Program-made: the position numbers and the translations under genes | Notes under the pieces: generated by a model | Database searches by the model: none | What the model was told of the DNA's origin: nothing | What the model saw: the letters and a program-made list of their open reading frames with translations, nothing else | In this document: positions 8,130 through 16,555 of the stretch, piece after piece | How positions within the stretch are numbered: position 1 is the first letter of the stretch | Layout: each line of letters starts with the position of its first letter | Assembly (NCBI RefSeq): GCF_008087625.1 | Contig: NZ_CP042997.1 | Coordinates: 3,100,001 to 3,164,000, forward strand | DNA: 64,000 nt | Reading direction: 5' to 3' | Source: Aquisphaera giovannonii | GTDB lineage: Bacteria > Planctomycetota > Planctomycetia > Isosphaerales > Isosphaeraceae

Positions 8130-10415
8130 CTACGGCCGCGGTTCGGGCCAGTTCAAGTGCCTGTGCAGGAACCGGAAAGTGCCGACCCCGTGGATCGTGT
8201 GCGGGCCGACGAAGAACTCGATCTCGGTGCGGTCGGGGATGCCGAGCCTCGCCGCGTAGAGGCGGCGGACCTTCGCGTACTCGAAGGCGACCTGCTCATC
8301 CGGGGCCACCGTGTCGAAGTGCCCGCGCTCGACCATGAACGGCCTCGGTGCGATCAGGGCGGCCAGCTCGGCGTAGTTGAACGTGCTGCCGAGGTCGAAC
8401 TCGAAGATCTCGTACTCGCCCGTCCAGACGTAGCTGTATCGGGACTTCGTCGAGGCGTTCTTCCAGACCCATTCGTTGAAGTCGGCCGAGCAGATCGAGA
8501 GGCAGTAGTCCGGCACGGCGGCCGGGATCCGCATCGCCGACTTCCCGCCGTAGCTCAGACCGTAGAACCCGATCCGCGTGGGGTCGACGAAATCGAGCGA
8601 TTTCAGCCAGCCGACGATCTGCCGGTGCTGGGGGATGATGACGGAGAAGAGCGTCTTCCCCAGCGGGTTGGCCTTGCGCTGGAGCGTCCGGAAGCGATCG
8701 TGGAATATATACGGATTCTGGGGTGAAAACGTGATGAATCCGCGTTCCGCCAGGCGGATCGCGAACTGGTTGTACGCCGGGTTGTTCACCCTGGGATCGG
8801 CCACGTCGCTCGGCCGCCCCTCGAGCCCGTGCTGGCAGACGACAACCGGCCGCCGCTCCCCGGGACGGATGCCCTTCGGCACGAGGAGGATCCCGTAGGC
8901 GAAGACGTCCGGGAAGACGTCGAGCATCACCTCGTAGCCCGCGTATCTCGCCTCGTCGAAGACCTTGCGCGACCGTGGAGAGGGCGACAGAGGGACGTCA
9001 TCGAATCGGCCGATGACGTCATCCTCGAACGTCCTGCGATACGGCTCGATCGTCCTCCGGAACGACTCCAGGGACGAGGCGTCCACGCCCTTGAAGAACT
9101 GCTCGCGCACTCCGGCCGACTCCTCGAGCACCTCCGCATTGAGGCGATCCAGCTCTCGAAGGGCCCTCGATGCCCTCGCGTCGCGGTCGGGGAGGGCCCC
9201 GACGGGCGGCGGCAGCGGGGTCGCCTCGCGCACCTCGAGTTCTGGCCGCAGGGCCTTCAGGAACAGGCCCAGTGCTTCGCGTGAACCGAAGGGCGTTGCT
9301 CCGTCGCCGACGACGGCGATGGCGCCGGCCCCGGGGAGCCCCGCCACCATCCGATCGGCCCGCTTCGCCTCCGCCCTGACGGTGGGCCCGCCCTGGCCCG
9401 CGAGCGAGCCGGGTGCGGCCCTCCCGCCGGGCGGGACCTTCACGTCGGGCACCCTGGAGGCCTCGACGATCAGGGCCCTCGGGGCGATCATCGCGGCCAC
9501 CTCGGCATCCCCGAAACGCTCCAGGAGGCCGAAGACGTTACGGTCCACGGGCTCGGTCCAGATTCTGGATCGATCCCCGAAGTAGCCGCTCACGCAGGTC
9601 GCCCGGGCGCTCGCCTGGATGGCCGATGTGTAGAGGGCGAGCATCCCGCCGTCGCCGTAGCCGATCACGCCGATCGGCCTGCGGTCGCCGTCCCGATCCC
9701 GGTCGGCGTGGAGCCACATGAGCGCCGAGAGGACCTTGTTGGCCTCGTAGCCGATGAGGTGACGCCCCAGCTCGAACGCCGATCGGTAGACGTGCTCCCG
9801 ATGGGGGATGCCTTCGTTCGTGGCCCCGCGGTCGACGAGGACGGGGACGATGACGCGGCAGCCGCTCCTCGCAAGCCGCAAGGGGAAGCGAGATTCCTCG
9901 GCGACGCCCGGCTCCAGGCCGCAGAGCGCCTCGGGAGTCTGCGTGGAGTCCGGGATCGCGACCACGTCGGCGAGGTGCCTATTGTCGCCCTTCGGGATGA
10001 GCATCAGGCCCTCGCCGTGCACGTCGCGATAGGCCTCCCAGCGGACGGCGACGACCCGGACCGTCGCGTCCTCGGCGATCGTCGGCCCGTTCCGCGTGTC
10101 CGACAGCACTTCCATGGCATCGAGGGGAATCCCGGATGTCCGGATCGGCCCGCCGCGCAGACCCAGGATCTTGTGCAATCGGAGCCGGTTCGGCTCGTTC
10201 GCGGCGACGAAGGCCTGCTCGTCCCCCAGGCGGCGATCCCAGAAGGCCCCTCGCCTCCCCGCCGAATCGTCGATCTTTCGGAGTAGGAAGCGGTCGATGC
10301 CGTCCACCATCGCCGAGGCCAGATCGCCGGACTGACGCAGCGGCCGCGTCCCCGGCAGCGGATCAGGCACCTCGGCAAGCATGAGCGCGACGATCGCGAC
10401 CAGGGCGCATGGCAT
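8130..10415 (-). CDS. tandem alpha/beta-hydrolase (dienelactone hydrolase/acetyl esterase-like), N-terminal domain lacking the nucleophile
   Basis: About 761 residues from the ATG at 10415, preceded by GGAG nine bases upstream and followed by a signal peptide (MPCALVAIVALMLAEV). There are two alpha/beta-hydrolase domains. The C-terminal one has an intact nucleophile elbow GLSYGG, an acid region and the late histidine in GPHTIHG, so it should be active. The N-terminal one has GYGDGG at the matching place, with glycine where the serine should be, so it is probably non-catalytic. It is the first gene of the leftward five-gene operon. The likely role is extracytoplasmic ester cleavage, for example deacetylating a carbohydrate, before uptake. 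Confidence 0.75.
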   Translation of the reverse strand: MPCALVAIVALMLAEVPDPLPGTRPLRQSGDLASAMVDGIDRFLLRKIDDSAGRRGAFWDRRLGDEQAFVAANEPNRLRLHKILGLRGGPIRTSGIPLDAMEVLSDTRNGPTIAEDATVRVVAVRWEAYRDVHGEGLMLIPKGDNRHLADVVAIPDSTQTPEALCGLEPGVAEESRFPLRLARSGCRVIVPVLVDRGATNEGIPHREHVYRSAFELGRHLIGYEANKVLSALMWLHADRDRDGDRRPIGVIGYGDGGMLALYTSAIQASARATCVSGYFGDRSRIWTEPVDRNVFGLLERFGDAEVAAMIAPRALIVEASRVPDVKVPPGGRAAPGSLAGQGGPTVRAEAKRADRMVAGLPGAGAIAVVGDGATPFGSREALGLFLKALRPELEVREATPLPPPVGALPDRDARASRALRELDRLNAEVLEESAGVREQFFKGVDASSLESFRRTIEPYRRTFEDDVIGRFDDVPLSPSPRSRKVFDEARYAGYEVMLDVFPDVFAYGILLVPKGIRPGERRPVVVCQHGLEGRPSDVADPRVNNPAYNQFAIRLAERGFITFSPQNPYIFHDRFRTLQRKANPLGKTLFSVIIPQHRQIVGWLKSLDFVDPTRIGFYGLSYGGKSAMRIPAAVPDYCLSICSADFNEWVWKNASTKSRYSYVWTGEYEIFEFDLGSTFNYAELAALIAPRPFMVERGHFDTVAPDEQVAFEYAKVRRLYAARLGIPDRTEIEFFVGPHTIHGVGTFRFLHRHLNWPEPRP

Positions 10416-10589
10416 GTCGTTTGGCTCCATTCGGCATCGAACGGCCTCGGGCTGCGCCCCGTGCCGCTCATGGGGTACCCTCTGGCTTGTTCCGGCGACC
10501 CGGGCCCGCATCGGTCCCGACATAGTAGCCGCAGTTCCGCCCGGGCCGCATCACGGCGGTCCCTCCACCGCATCGAAGGAGTCTCGCTC

Positions 10590-11193
10590 ATGCATCCCGT
10601 CGCCAGCACTCTCGCCGTCGCCGCCAACTTGCTCTGCCTGGGCGCATCGCGGATCGAAGCGAGCACGATCTACGTGGCCCGGCTTATCGGCGCCTCGGAA
10701 TCCCCCCCAACGCCACCGCCGGGACGGGGTTCGCCAGGGTGGAGCTCGACACGGTGGGCCACACGTTGCACGTCGAGGTCACCTTCAGCGGGCTGCTCGG
10801 CGCGACGACCGCGGCGCACATCCATGCCGCGACGGACGAACCTTCACCGGCACGGCCGGGGTCGCGACCACGACGCCGACCTTCCCGAGTTTCCTGCTGG
10901 GCGTCACGAGCGGGACCTACGATGAGCTGTTCGACACGATCAAGGCCTCGACCTGGTACCCCGCCTATGTCGCGGGTCATGGCGGCACCGCGCTCGGCGC
11001 GGAGGCGGCGCTGGCGGAGGCACTGGCGGCCGGCAAGGCCTACCTGAACGTCCACACGTCGCAATTCCCGTCGCGCGAAATCCGCGGTTTCTTCTTCACG
11101 GTCCCCGAGCGTTCGTCCGCCGTGCTCGGGTGGACTGCCGCGCTCTGCGTCCTCGGCATCGCATCGCTGCGCCGAGTTCGGACGGAAGCCTGA
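10590..11193 (+). pseudogene. CHRD-domain protein with PEP-CTERM anchor, disrupted by two frameshifts
   Basis: The ATG at 10590 opens a signal peptide (MHPVASTLAVAANLLCLGAS) and the first CHRD strand. The reading then continues in a second frame after a run of seven C at 10702-10708 (ARVELDTVGHTLHVEVTFSG, AHIHAAT), and in a third frame after the CC at 10841 (FTGTAGVATTTPTFPSF, then AYLNVHTSQFPSREIRG). Each shift is explained by one missing base, and together the three pieces make a normal full-length CHRD domain. The end VPERSSAVLGW, a hydrophobic stretch and RRVRTEA is a PEP-CTERM sorting signal. It is either a young pseudogene or two sequencing errors in C runs. Intact relatives are secreted, cell-surface proteins. 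Confidence 0.7.
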
Positions 11194-11207
11194 GGCCGAC
11201 GAGGCCG

Positions 11208-11226
11208 GGGGCGAGCGCCTCGCCCC
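11208..11226 (+). terminator. GC-rich hairpin after the CHRD gene (weak candidate)
   Basis: A perfect 8-bp stem (GGGGCGAG / CTCGCCCC) with a 3-base loop begins 15 bases after the CHRD stop, in the gap between two convergent genes. No T run follows on either side, so termination is only a guess. Confidence 0.35.
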
Positions 11227-11352
11227 GCCAATGCCTCGCCGGCCACCGATGCCGCGTCATCCCGCGGCACGATTCGTTCCGGGACTCGTCGATCCGAGCC
11301 CGCGGCCACTCCGGCGCCGTCGTCGCGCTGGGTCGAGGCTCGCCGCGAAGGC

Positions 11353-14300
11353 TCAAGGCTTGGGTGCCTTGTCCTCGCGGTGCCTGAGGAGGAAGTCGAG
11401 CAGGTCCCGGAAGTCGTCCTCGGGTATCTGCTCCGCCATGTTGGCGGGCATCGGGGAGATCTGGGCGGTGGAGCGTTCCTCGACGTTCGACCTCGGGACG
11501 CGGACCTCCTTGCCCTGCGCGTCGGCCAGGATCAGGATCTCGCCCTCCTCGCGGAGGAGGAGGCCGGAGACGACCCGGCCATTCTCGAGGGCCAGGTTGG
11601 TGACCCGGAAGCTCTGGTCGACGTTGCGATTCGGGTCGAGGATGTCCTCCATGAGCCGATCCAGGCCGCGGCTGCCGATTCCGTCGAGCTGGGGGCCTAC
11701 ACGAGCCCCCTTGCCCTCGATCTGGTGGCAGATTCCGCAGTTCTTCTCGAAGACCCTCGCGCCGCGCGAGGCGTCGTGGGGCTTGGAGGCATACGCGGAG
11801 CGGCGGCGATCGAAGAGGTCCTTGAGCTTCTGGTCGGCGGGGGGCAGCCCCTTCAGCAGGGTCGCGATCCGCTTGCCCAGCTCGGGGATTCCCGCGTTCT
11901 CCAGGCCGATCACGACCCGCCGCTCCTGGAGGATCCGGGGCGAGGCCTTGCCCGACTCGATGGTCTGGAGGAGCGACGCGGCCCCTTCGGACCGCCGGGC
12001 CAGGGCCGCGGCGATCGTGGATTGGAGCTGCTCCGGCGCCGTGGCCAGCGCGTCGAGGACGGCCTTCTGCGCCTCGGGCCGGTCGAGGTTCGCGAGGGCG
12101 ACCGCCGCGGCCTCGCGGACGGCGATCGGCGACCCGCTGCCGACGGTCAGGTCGCGGAGCAGCGGGAGCGCCATCCGCGGGTCGATCGCCGCGATGGCGT
12201 GCAGTGCCTCGGACCGGACCGCCTCGGCCGTCTCTCCGGCCGCCAGCCTGCTCAGGTCCGGGATGAGTTCCGGCAGCGGGAAATCGCGGGCCGCCTGGAC
12301 GGCCAGGCCGATCTGGTCGTCACGCTTCGAGTCGAGCCAACCCCGGCAGACCGCGGCGGCGAGGCCGCGGACGCCGGGATCGATCGGGGTGGTACGCTCG
12401 TCGGCGCCCTGCTGGATCTCCTGGAACAGTTCCAGGCGTTCCTTCGGCGGACCCTTGAGCTCCTTCGCGAAGGCCGCGATCGAGGCGACCGCATCGGCGT
12501 CGCCGTAGCGGGCGATGTGGTGCCCGAATCGCCGGAGGTCGGCCGAGTCGACGGGATTGTTGCGAACGTACGACATCAGGAAGGTCGCCGCCTCTTCCGC
12601 GTGGACGCCGACGGACACGTCCGCCAGGCACCGCCGGTCGCGATCGGTCAGCCGCGTGCTCGCCAGCGCCTTCCACGAGTCCCGTTCCTTGAGCTGGTCT
12701 CGGAGTGCCATCCGGACGACGTGCAGCAGGTGCGAATCCTCGCGCGTCGTGGCCTGGAGGAGATCCAGAAGCGGCCGGATCTGCGCGGGGTCGGGATGCG
12801 AGCCCAGGGCCTCGGCCGCCGCCCGCCGGACGAACGCATCGGAGTCTTTCAGGCGAGCGACCACTTGTCCGCGGAGCTTGGCCGAAAGTTCCGGGCGCTC
12901 GGCGGAGACCTTCATCGTGTGGACGCGGAGGTCGCGGTCGCGCTCGTCGCGGCAGGTCCGCGAGAGTTGCTCGTCGTCGAGCCGGCCCAGCCTCTGGAGC
13001 GCCCACAAGGCATGGGATCGGACGGGACCGGCCGCGGAGCCCGTGAGGACGCCGGCCAGGACGGAGGCCGCCTCGTCCCCGCCGCGCTCGACGAGCTGAT
13101 TCGTCGCCGAGACGCGGACGGCCAGATTAGGGTCCTTCAGGGCGGAGACCAACTCGGCGACGGCAGCCTTCGTCCAGTCCTTCCAGGCCGACGCGGCGGG
13201 CTGGCCCCCGCCCTTGTAGACGATCCGCCAGACCCGGCCGCTCGTCCGGTCGCGTCCGGGATGGGTGAGCGGGACCTCGTAGTGGCCGATGATGCGGTTG
13301 TAGAAATCGGCGACGTAGAGTGCGCCGTCGGGGCCGAGCTCGATATCCACGGGGCGGAACCAGTTGTCCTCGCTCCAGACGAAGTCGGGCTGCTCGATGC
13401 CCTTCGGCGTCGAGCCGTGCCACTCGATGCGGTCGTGGTTGATCCGGTTGGTGACGACATTGCCGACGAAGACGGTGCCGCGATAGGCCTCCGGGAACTG
13501 CTCGGCGGCGTAGTAGGAGATGCCGCCGATCCCGGTGGACCCGTGGTCGTAATCCACCATCTCCGGGCCGAAGCCGAGGCCGTCGTGCGGCTTGCCGAAG
13601 CTGGGATACCAGGCGCCGCGGAGGAGCTGGTACACGGGCCGGCTGTGGCAGTCCGCGGAGTAGAGGTTGCCGAGCGGGTCGAAGGCGAGGCCGAACGGAT
13701 TGACCTGGCCGTGCGTGACGTACTCGGCGTGCGAGCCGTCGGGACGCATCCGGTAGGTATTCCCGGAATTCATGGCGATAGGCTTACGGTCCTTGCCCTG
13801 CACCCGCGAATCGTTGGCGTAGCCGTGGCAGGCGTAGACCCAGCCGTCGATGCCCCAGGTGAAGGCATTGGTCATGCCGTGGGTGTCGCGGTGGCCGAAG
13901 ATTCCATAGAGGACGTCACGCGAGTCGGCCCGCCCGTCGCCGTCCGTGTCGCGCATCAGGTAGATGTCGGGGATATTGTGGACGAGGGCGGCCGTCGTCG
14001 AGGGGAGCGGGAGGAGGCCGATCGGGATATTCAGCCCGTCGGCGAACGTGGAGATCGACCGGGCCCGGCCGTCGGGGCCGAAGTCCGAGAGGATCTTCAC
14101 CGTGTCGCGGCCCTTCGCGCCGGGTTTCACGGGGTACGGGTACTCGACCGTATCGGTGATCCAGAGCCGGCCGCGGTCGTCGAAGGCGAGGTTCAGCGGC
14201 TTGTGGATGTCGGGCTCGGCGGCGACGAGCTGGACTTCGAAGCCGGGCGGGACGTGGAGGGCCTTCCGCTCCTCGTCCGGGCTGCGGTGGGGGAAGGAGG

Positions 14301-14406
14301 AGACGTCCTCGACGGGCGCGGGCTTCTGGGCGAGCGCCGTGGCCGTCGTCCATGCCGCGGCGAGGGAGAGGACGGCCGCCCGCGCGGGCGAGTGCCAGCT
14401 TCGCAT
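11353..14406 (-). CDS. PVC-type heme-binding CxxCH dehydrogenase-like protein (second copy)
   Basis: About 1017 residues. The ATG at 14406 is preceded by GGAGG and begins a signal peptide (MRSWHSPARAAVLSLAAAWT, ending near ALAQ). The order is the same as in the protein at 547-3528: N-terminal six-bladed propeller of the membrane-bound dehydrogenase type (LAFDDRGRLWITDTVEYPYP, GPDGALYVADFYNRIIGHYE), HEAT-like repeats in the middle, and a C-terminal cytochrome c domain with CGICH. The sequences are clearly divergent, so this is an old paralogue. It is monocistronic as far as can be seen. Proteins of this architecture are found almost only in the PVC superphylum, and their substrates are mostly unknown. 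Confidence 0.85.
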   Translation of the reverse strand: MRSWHSPARAAVLSLAAAWTTATALAQKPAPVEDVSSFPHRSPDEERKALHVPPGFEVQLVAAEPDIHKPLNLAFDDRGRLWITDTVEYPYPVKPGAKGRDTVKILSDFGPDGRARSISTFADGLNIPIGLLPLPSTTAALVHNIPDIYLMRDTDGDGRADSRDVLYGIFGHRDTHGMTNAFTWGIDGWVYACHGYANDSRVQGKDRKPIAMNSGNTYRMRPDGSHAEYVTHGQVNPFGLAFDPLGNLYSADCHSRPVYQLLRGAWYPSFGKPHDGLGFGPEMVDYDHGSTGIGGISYYAAEQFPEAYRGTVFVGNVVTNRINHDRIEWHGSTPKGIEQPDFVWSEDNWFRPVDIELGPDGALYVADFYNRIIGHYEVPLTHPGRDRTSGRVWRIVYKGGGQPAASAWKDWTKAAVAELVSALKDPNLAVRVSATNQLVERGGDEAASVLAGVLTGSAAGPVRSHALWALQRLGRLDDEQLSRTCRDERDRDLRVHTMKVSAERPELSAKLRGQVVARLKDSDAFVRRAAAEALGSHPDPAQIRPLLDLLQATTREDSHLLHVVRMALRDQLKERDSWKALASTRLTDRDRRCLADVSVGVHAEEAATFLMSYVRNNPVDSADLRRFGHHIARYGDADAVASIAAFAKELKGPPKERLELFQEIQQGADERTTPIDPGVRGLAAAVCRGWLDSKRDDQIGLAVQAARDFPLPELIPDLSRLAAGETAEAVRSEALHAIAAIDPRMALPLLRDLTVGSGSPIAVREAAAVALANLDRPEAQKAVLDALATAPEQLQSTIAAALARRSEGAASLLQTIESGKASPRILQERRVVIGLENAGIPELGKRIATLLKGLPPADQKLKDLFDRRRSAYASKPHDASRGARVFEKNCGICHQIEGKGARVGPQLDGIGSRGLDRLMEDILDPNRNVDQSFRVTNLALENGRVVSGLLLREEGEILILADAQGKEVRVPRSNVEERSTAQISPMPANMAEQIPEDDFRDLLDFLLRHREDKAPKP

Positions 14407-14458
14407 CAATTCCTCCGTTGTGGCTCGAAGAGTCCTGGGGGGTCCGTTCGGGCGGAGT

Positions 14459-14899
14459 TCAGTCCCCGGGCCGGGCGGTGGGATCGGCGTCGGGCGAGGT
14501 CCAGGAGAAGAGGCTCAGGGGGATGCCGTCCGGGTCGTGCAGCCGGATCTCGAGATAGCTCTCCCGCGTGTTCTCGGCCGGGGGGGTGACCGAGACCCCT
14601 CTCGCGGCGAGCCGACGATATTCGGCATCCGCGTCCGGGACCAGGAAGACCAGCCGAGGGAGGTCGCACGCCCTCGCATTTGGTTCCCCGGCCCGCCTCG
14701 ACTGGAGGGCCAGCCGTCCCGTCCCCGCCGCGAGCAGCGCGAAGCCGCGTGTCGGGTCGGTCCGGATCGGGAGCAGGCCGAGGACGTCGGCGTACCACCG
14801 CAGGCTCGCCTGCCAGTCCGCGACCCTGATCACCGTCATGAACAGGTCGGGGCCGGGGATATCCGTCGTCGGCGCGGGGGTCGTCTCTGGGTGGATCAC
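14459..14899 (-). CDS. VOC-family (glyoxalase/bleomycin-resistance-like) protein
   Basis: About 146 residues from a GTG at 14899; no strong ribosome binding site is visible and the start is uncertain. The sequence has the paired beta-alpha-beta-beta-beta pattern of the vicinal oxygen chelate fold: LFMTVIRVADWQASLRWYADVLGL at the N-terminus and LEIRLHDPDGIPLSLFSW at the C-terminus, with DPDG and a C-terminal beta strand typical of the family. Members include glyoxalase I, ring-cleavage dioxygenases and antibiotic-binding proteins. The sequence does not say which activity applies. It follows the divergent promoter side of the antiporter gene at 15197. Confidence 0.65.
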   Translation of the reverse strand: MIHPETTPAPTTDIPGPDLFMTVIRVADWQASLRWYADVLGLLPIRTDPTRGFALLAAGTGRLALQSRRAGEPNARACDLPRLVFLVPDADAEYRRLAARGVSVTPPAENTRESYLEIRLHDPDGIPLSLFSWTSPDADPTARPGD

Positions 14900-15196
14900 G
14901 GCTGCTTCGGCGGGAGTGATTCGTCGGACGTCATGACGGGCTATTCTGCCACGCCGGGGATGAGGAAGCGAAGGGGGATCATCGAGTTTGACCCGCGGAG
15001 CGACGCCTGCCATCGCGGGCCAGGGGTCGCGAAGCACCTCGCCTCCGGGTCGGCACCGGCGTCCCCCCCTGCGTATCGCGGATCTTCGGCCCGCCGATCC
15101 GGCGAGTCACGCGCCCCCATACCTGGTATCATCGCCGAGCGGCGGGCTCCCGGCTCGATGCCGGCCGGGCCCGCAGTGCCTCCAGCGGGAGACGTC

Positions 15197-16426
15197 GTGG
15201 CACACGAGGAAGATTCGCTCATTTCCACCGTGGCCGTCGGCCTGTCGTACGCCTTCGGCGGCGGGCTGCTGGCGGCGAAGATCGGGCTGCCGCCGCTGGT
15301 CGGATACCTCGTGGCCGGGATCGCCGTCGGGCCATTCACCCCGGGTTTCGTGGCGGACACGGCCCTGGCGCCGCAGCTCGCGGAGATCGGCGTCATCCTG
15401 CTCATGTTCGGCGTCGGGATGCACTTCTCGATCGGGGACCTCCTGGCCGTCCGAAGGATCGCGGTGCCCGGCGCCGCGGCACAGATCACGGTGGCGACCG
15501 CGATGGGCGCCGGCATGGCCGCCTCCTGGGGCTGGCCGCTCATGGCGGGGCTCATCTTCGGCCTGGCGCTCTCGGTGGCGAGCACGGTCGTGCTGCTGCG
15601 GGCCCTCGAGGACCGCCGCCTGCTGCACTCCAGGGACGGGCGGGTCGCGGTCGGCTGGCTCGTCGTCGAGGACCTCGCGATGGTCCTGGCCCTGGTGCTC
15701 CTGCCGGCCCTGGCCGGCGGGCCGCCCGAAGGCGGAGGCCCCGACGCATGGGAGCTCTTCCAGGCCGTCGCCTTGACGCTCGCCAAGGTGGCCGCGTTCG
15801 TGGCCGTCATGCTCGTGGTCGGCGTCCGGATCTTCCCGTGGATACTGGCCCGGGTGGAGGGCCTGAGATCGCGGGAGCTGTTCACGCTGGCGGTGATCGC
15901 ACTGTCGCTGGGTGTGGCCTTCGTCGCGGCGAGGGTCTTCGGCGTCTCCTTCGCGCTCGGGGCCTTCTTCGCCGGGGTGGTCATCAATGAGTCGGAGTTG
16001 AGCCGCCGGGCGGCGAGGGACCTCCAGCCGCTCCAGGATGCATTCGCCGCGCTCTTCTTCGTCTCCGTGGGCATGCTGTTCGACCCATCGGTCCTGACCC
16101 AGCACCCGCTTTCCTTGCTGGCGGTCGTGGCGATCATCACCGTGGGCAAGTCCCTGGCCGCCATGGGCATCGTCCTGGCCCTGGGCGAACCGCTCAGCAC
16201 GGCGATGACGGTCTCCGCCTCGCTGGCCCAGATCGGCGAGTTCTCATTCATCCTGGCGAGCCTGGGTCTGTCCCTGAAGATCGTCCCCCCGGAGGGCCAG
16301 AGCCTCATCGTGGCCGGAGCGTTGGTCTCGATCGTCCTCAACCCCCTGGCATTCGCCGCGGTCCGGCCCTGGATGCAGGCACAACCTCAGGACCCCGAAC
16401 CGCCGCCGGCGGCCCAGGGTCATTGA
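15197..16426 (+). CDS. CPA2-type cation:proton antiporter (KefB-like membrane domain)
   Basis: About 409 residues with 12-13 hydrophobic segments. The GTG at 15197 has GGGAG just upstream; an in-frame ATG at 15158 lacks one. Motifs of the Na+/H+ exchanger domain of the CPA2 family are clear: LPPLVGYLVAGIAVGPFTPG early, LLMFGVGMHFSIGDLL, FALGAFFAGVVINESELS and LAQIGEFSFILASLGL late. The usual C-terminal TrkA-N nucleotide-binding domain of KefB/KefC is absent, so the protein is a bare exchanger. It probably moves K+ or Na+ against protons at the inner membrane. It is read away from the VOC gene and stands alone before lysS. Confidence 0.8.
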   Translation: MAHEEDSLISTVAVGLSYAFGGGLLAAKIGLPPLVGYLVAGIAVGPFTPGFVADTALAPQLAEIGVILLMFGVGMHFSIGDLLAVRRIAVPGAAAQITVATAMGAGMAASWGWPLMAGLIFGLALSVASTVVLLRALEDRRLLHSRDGRVAVGWLVVEDLAMVLALVLLPALAGGPPEGGGPDAWELFQAVALTLAKVAAFVAVMLVVGVRIFPWILARVEGLRSRELFTLAVIALSLGVAFVAARVFGVSFALGAFFAGVVINESELSRRAARDLQPLQDAFAALFFVSVGMLFDPSVLTQHPLSLLAVVAIITVGKSLAAMGIVLALGEPLSTAMTVSASLAQIGEFSFILASLGLSLKIVPPEGQSLIVAGALVSIVLNPLAFAAVRPWMQAQPQDPEPPPAAQGH

Positions 16427-16478
16427 TCGAGGAGGACGGCGGCCGCAAGGTCCCTCCCCGCCGTGCCATGGGTTGGAA

Positions 16479-16506
16479 TTGACCGCATCGGGCGGATCCA
16501 TACAAT
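16479..16506 (+). promoter_or_regulatory. sigma-70-like promoter of lysS
   Basis: TTGACC at 16479-16484 and TACAAT at 16501-16506 are separated by 16 bases, each one base off the consensus. A start about seven bases downstream would leave a 5' leader of roughly 43 bases before the lysS ATG. Confidence 0.6.
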
Positions 16507-16555
16507 TGGCTCCGCATTCCCCAGATTTCCCATCGTGCAAGACCAAGGCGGAGTG

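Noticed and set aside
11380-14589. A 1069-residue open frame antisense to the second CxxCH gene.
   Set aside because: Same reasoning: no recognisable motif and composition typical of a shadow frame.
13964-15196. The upstream extension of the antiporter frame, overlapping two minus-strand genes.
   Set aside because: It is low-complexity Arg/Gly/Pro sequence; the antiporter begins with a GGGAG-preceded GTG at 15197.
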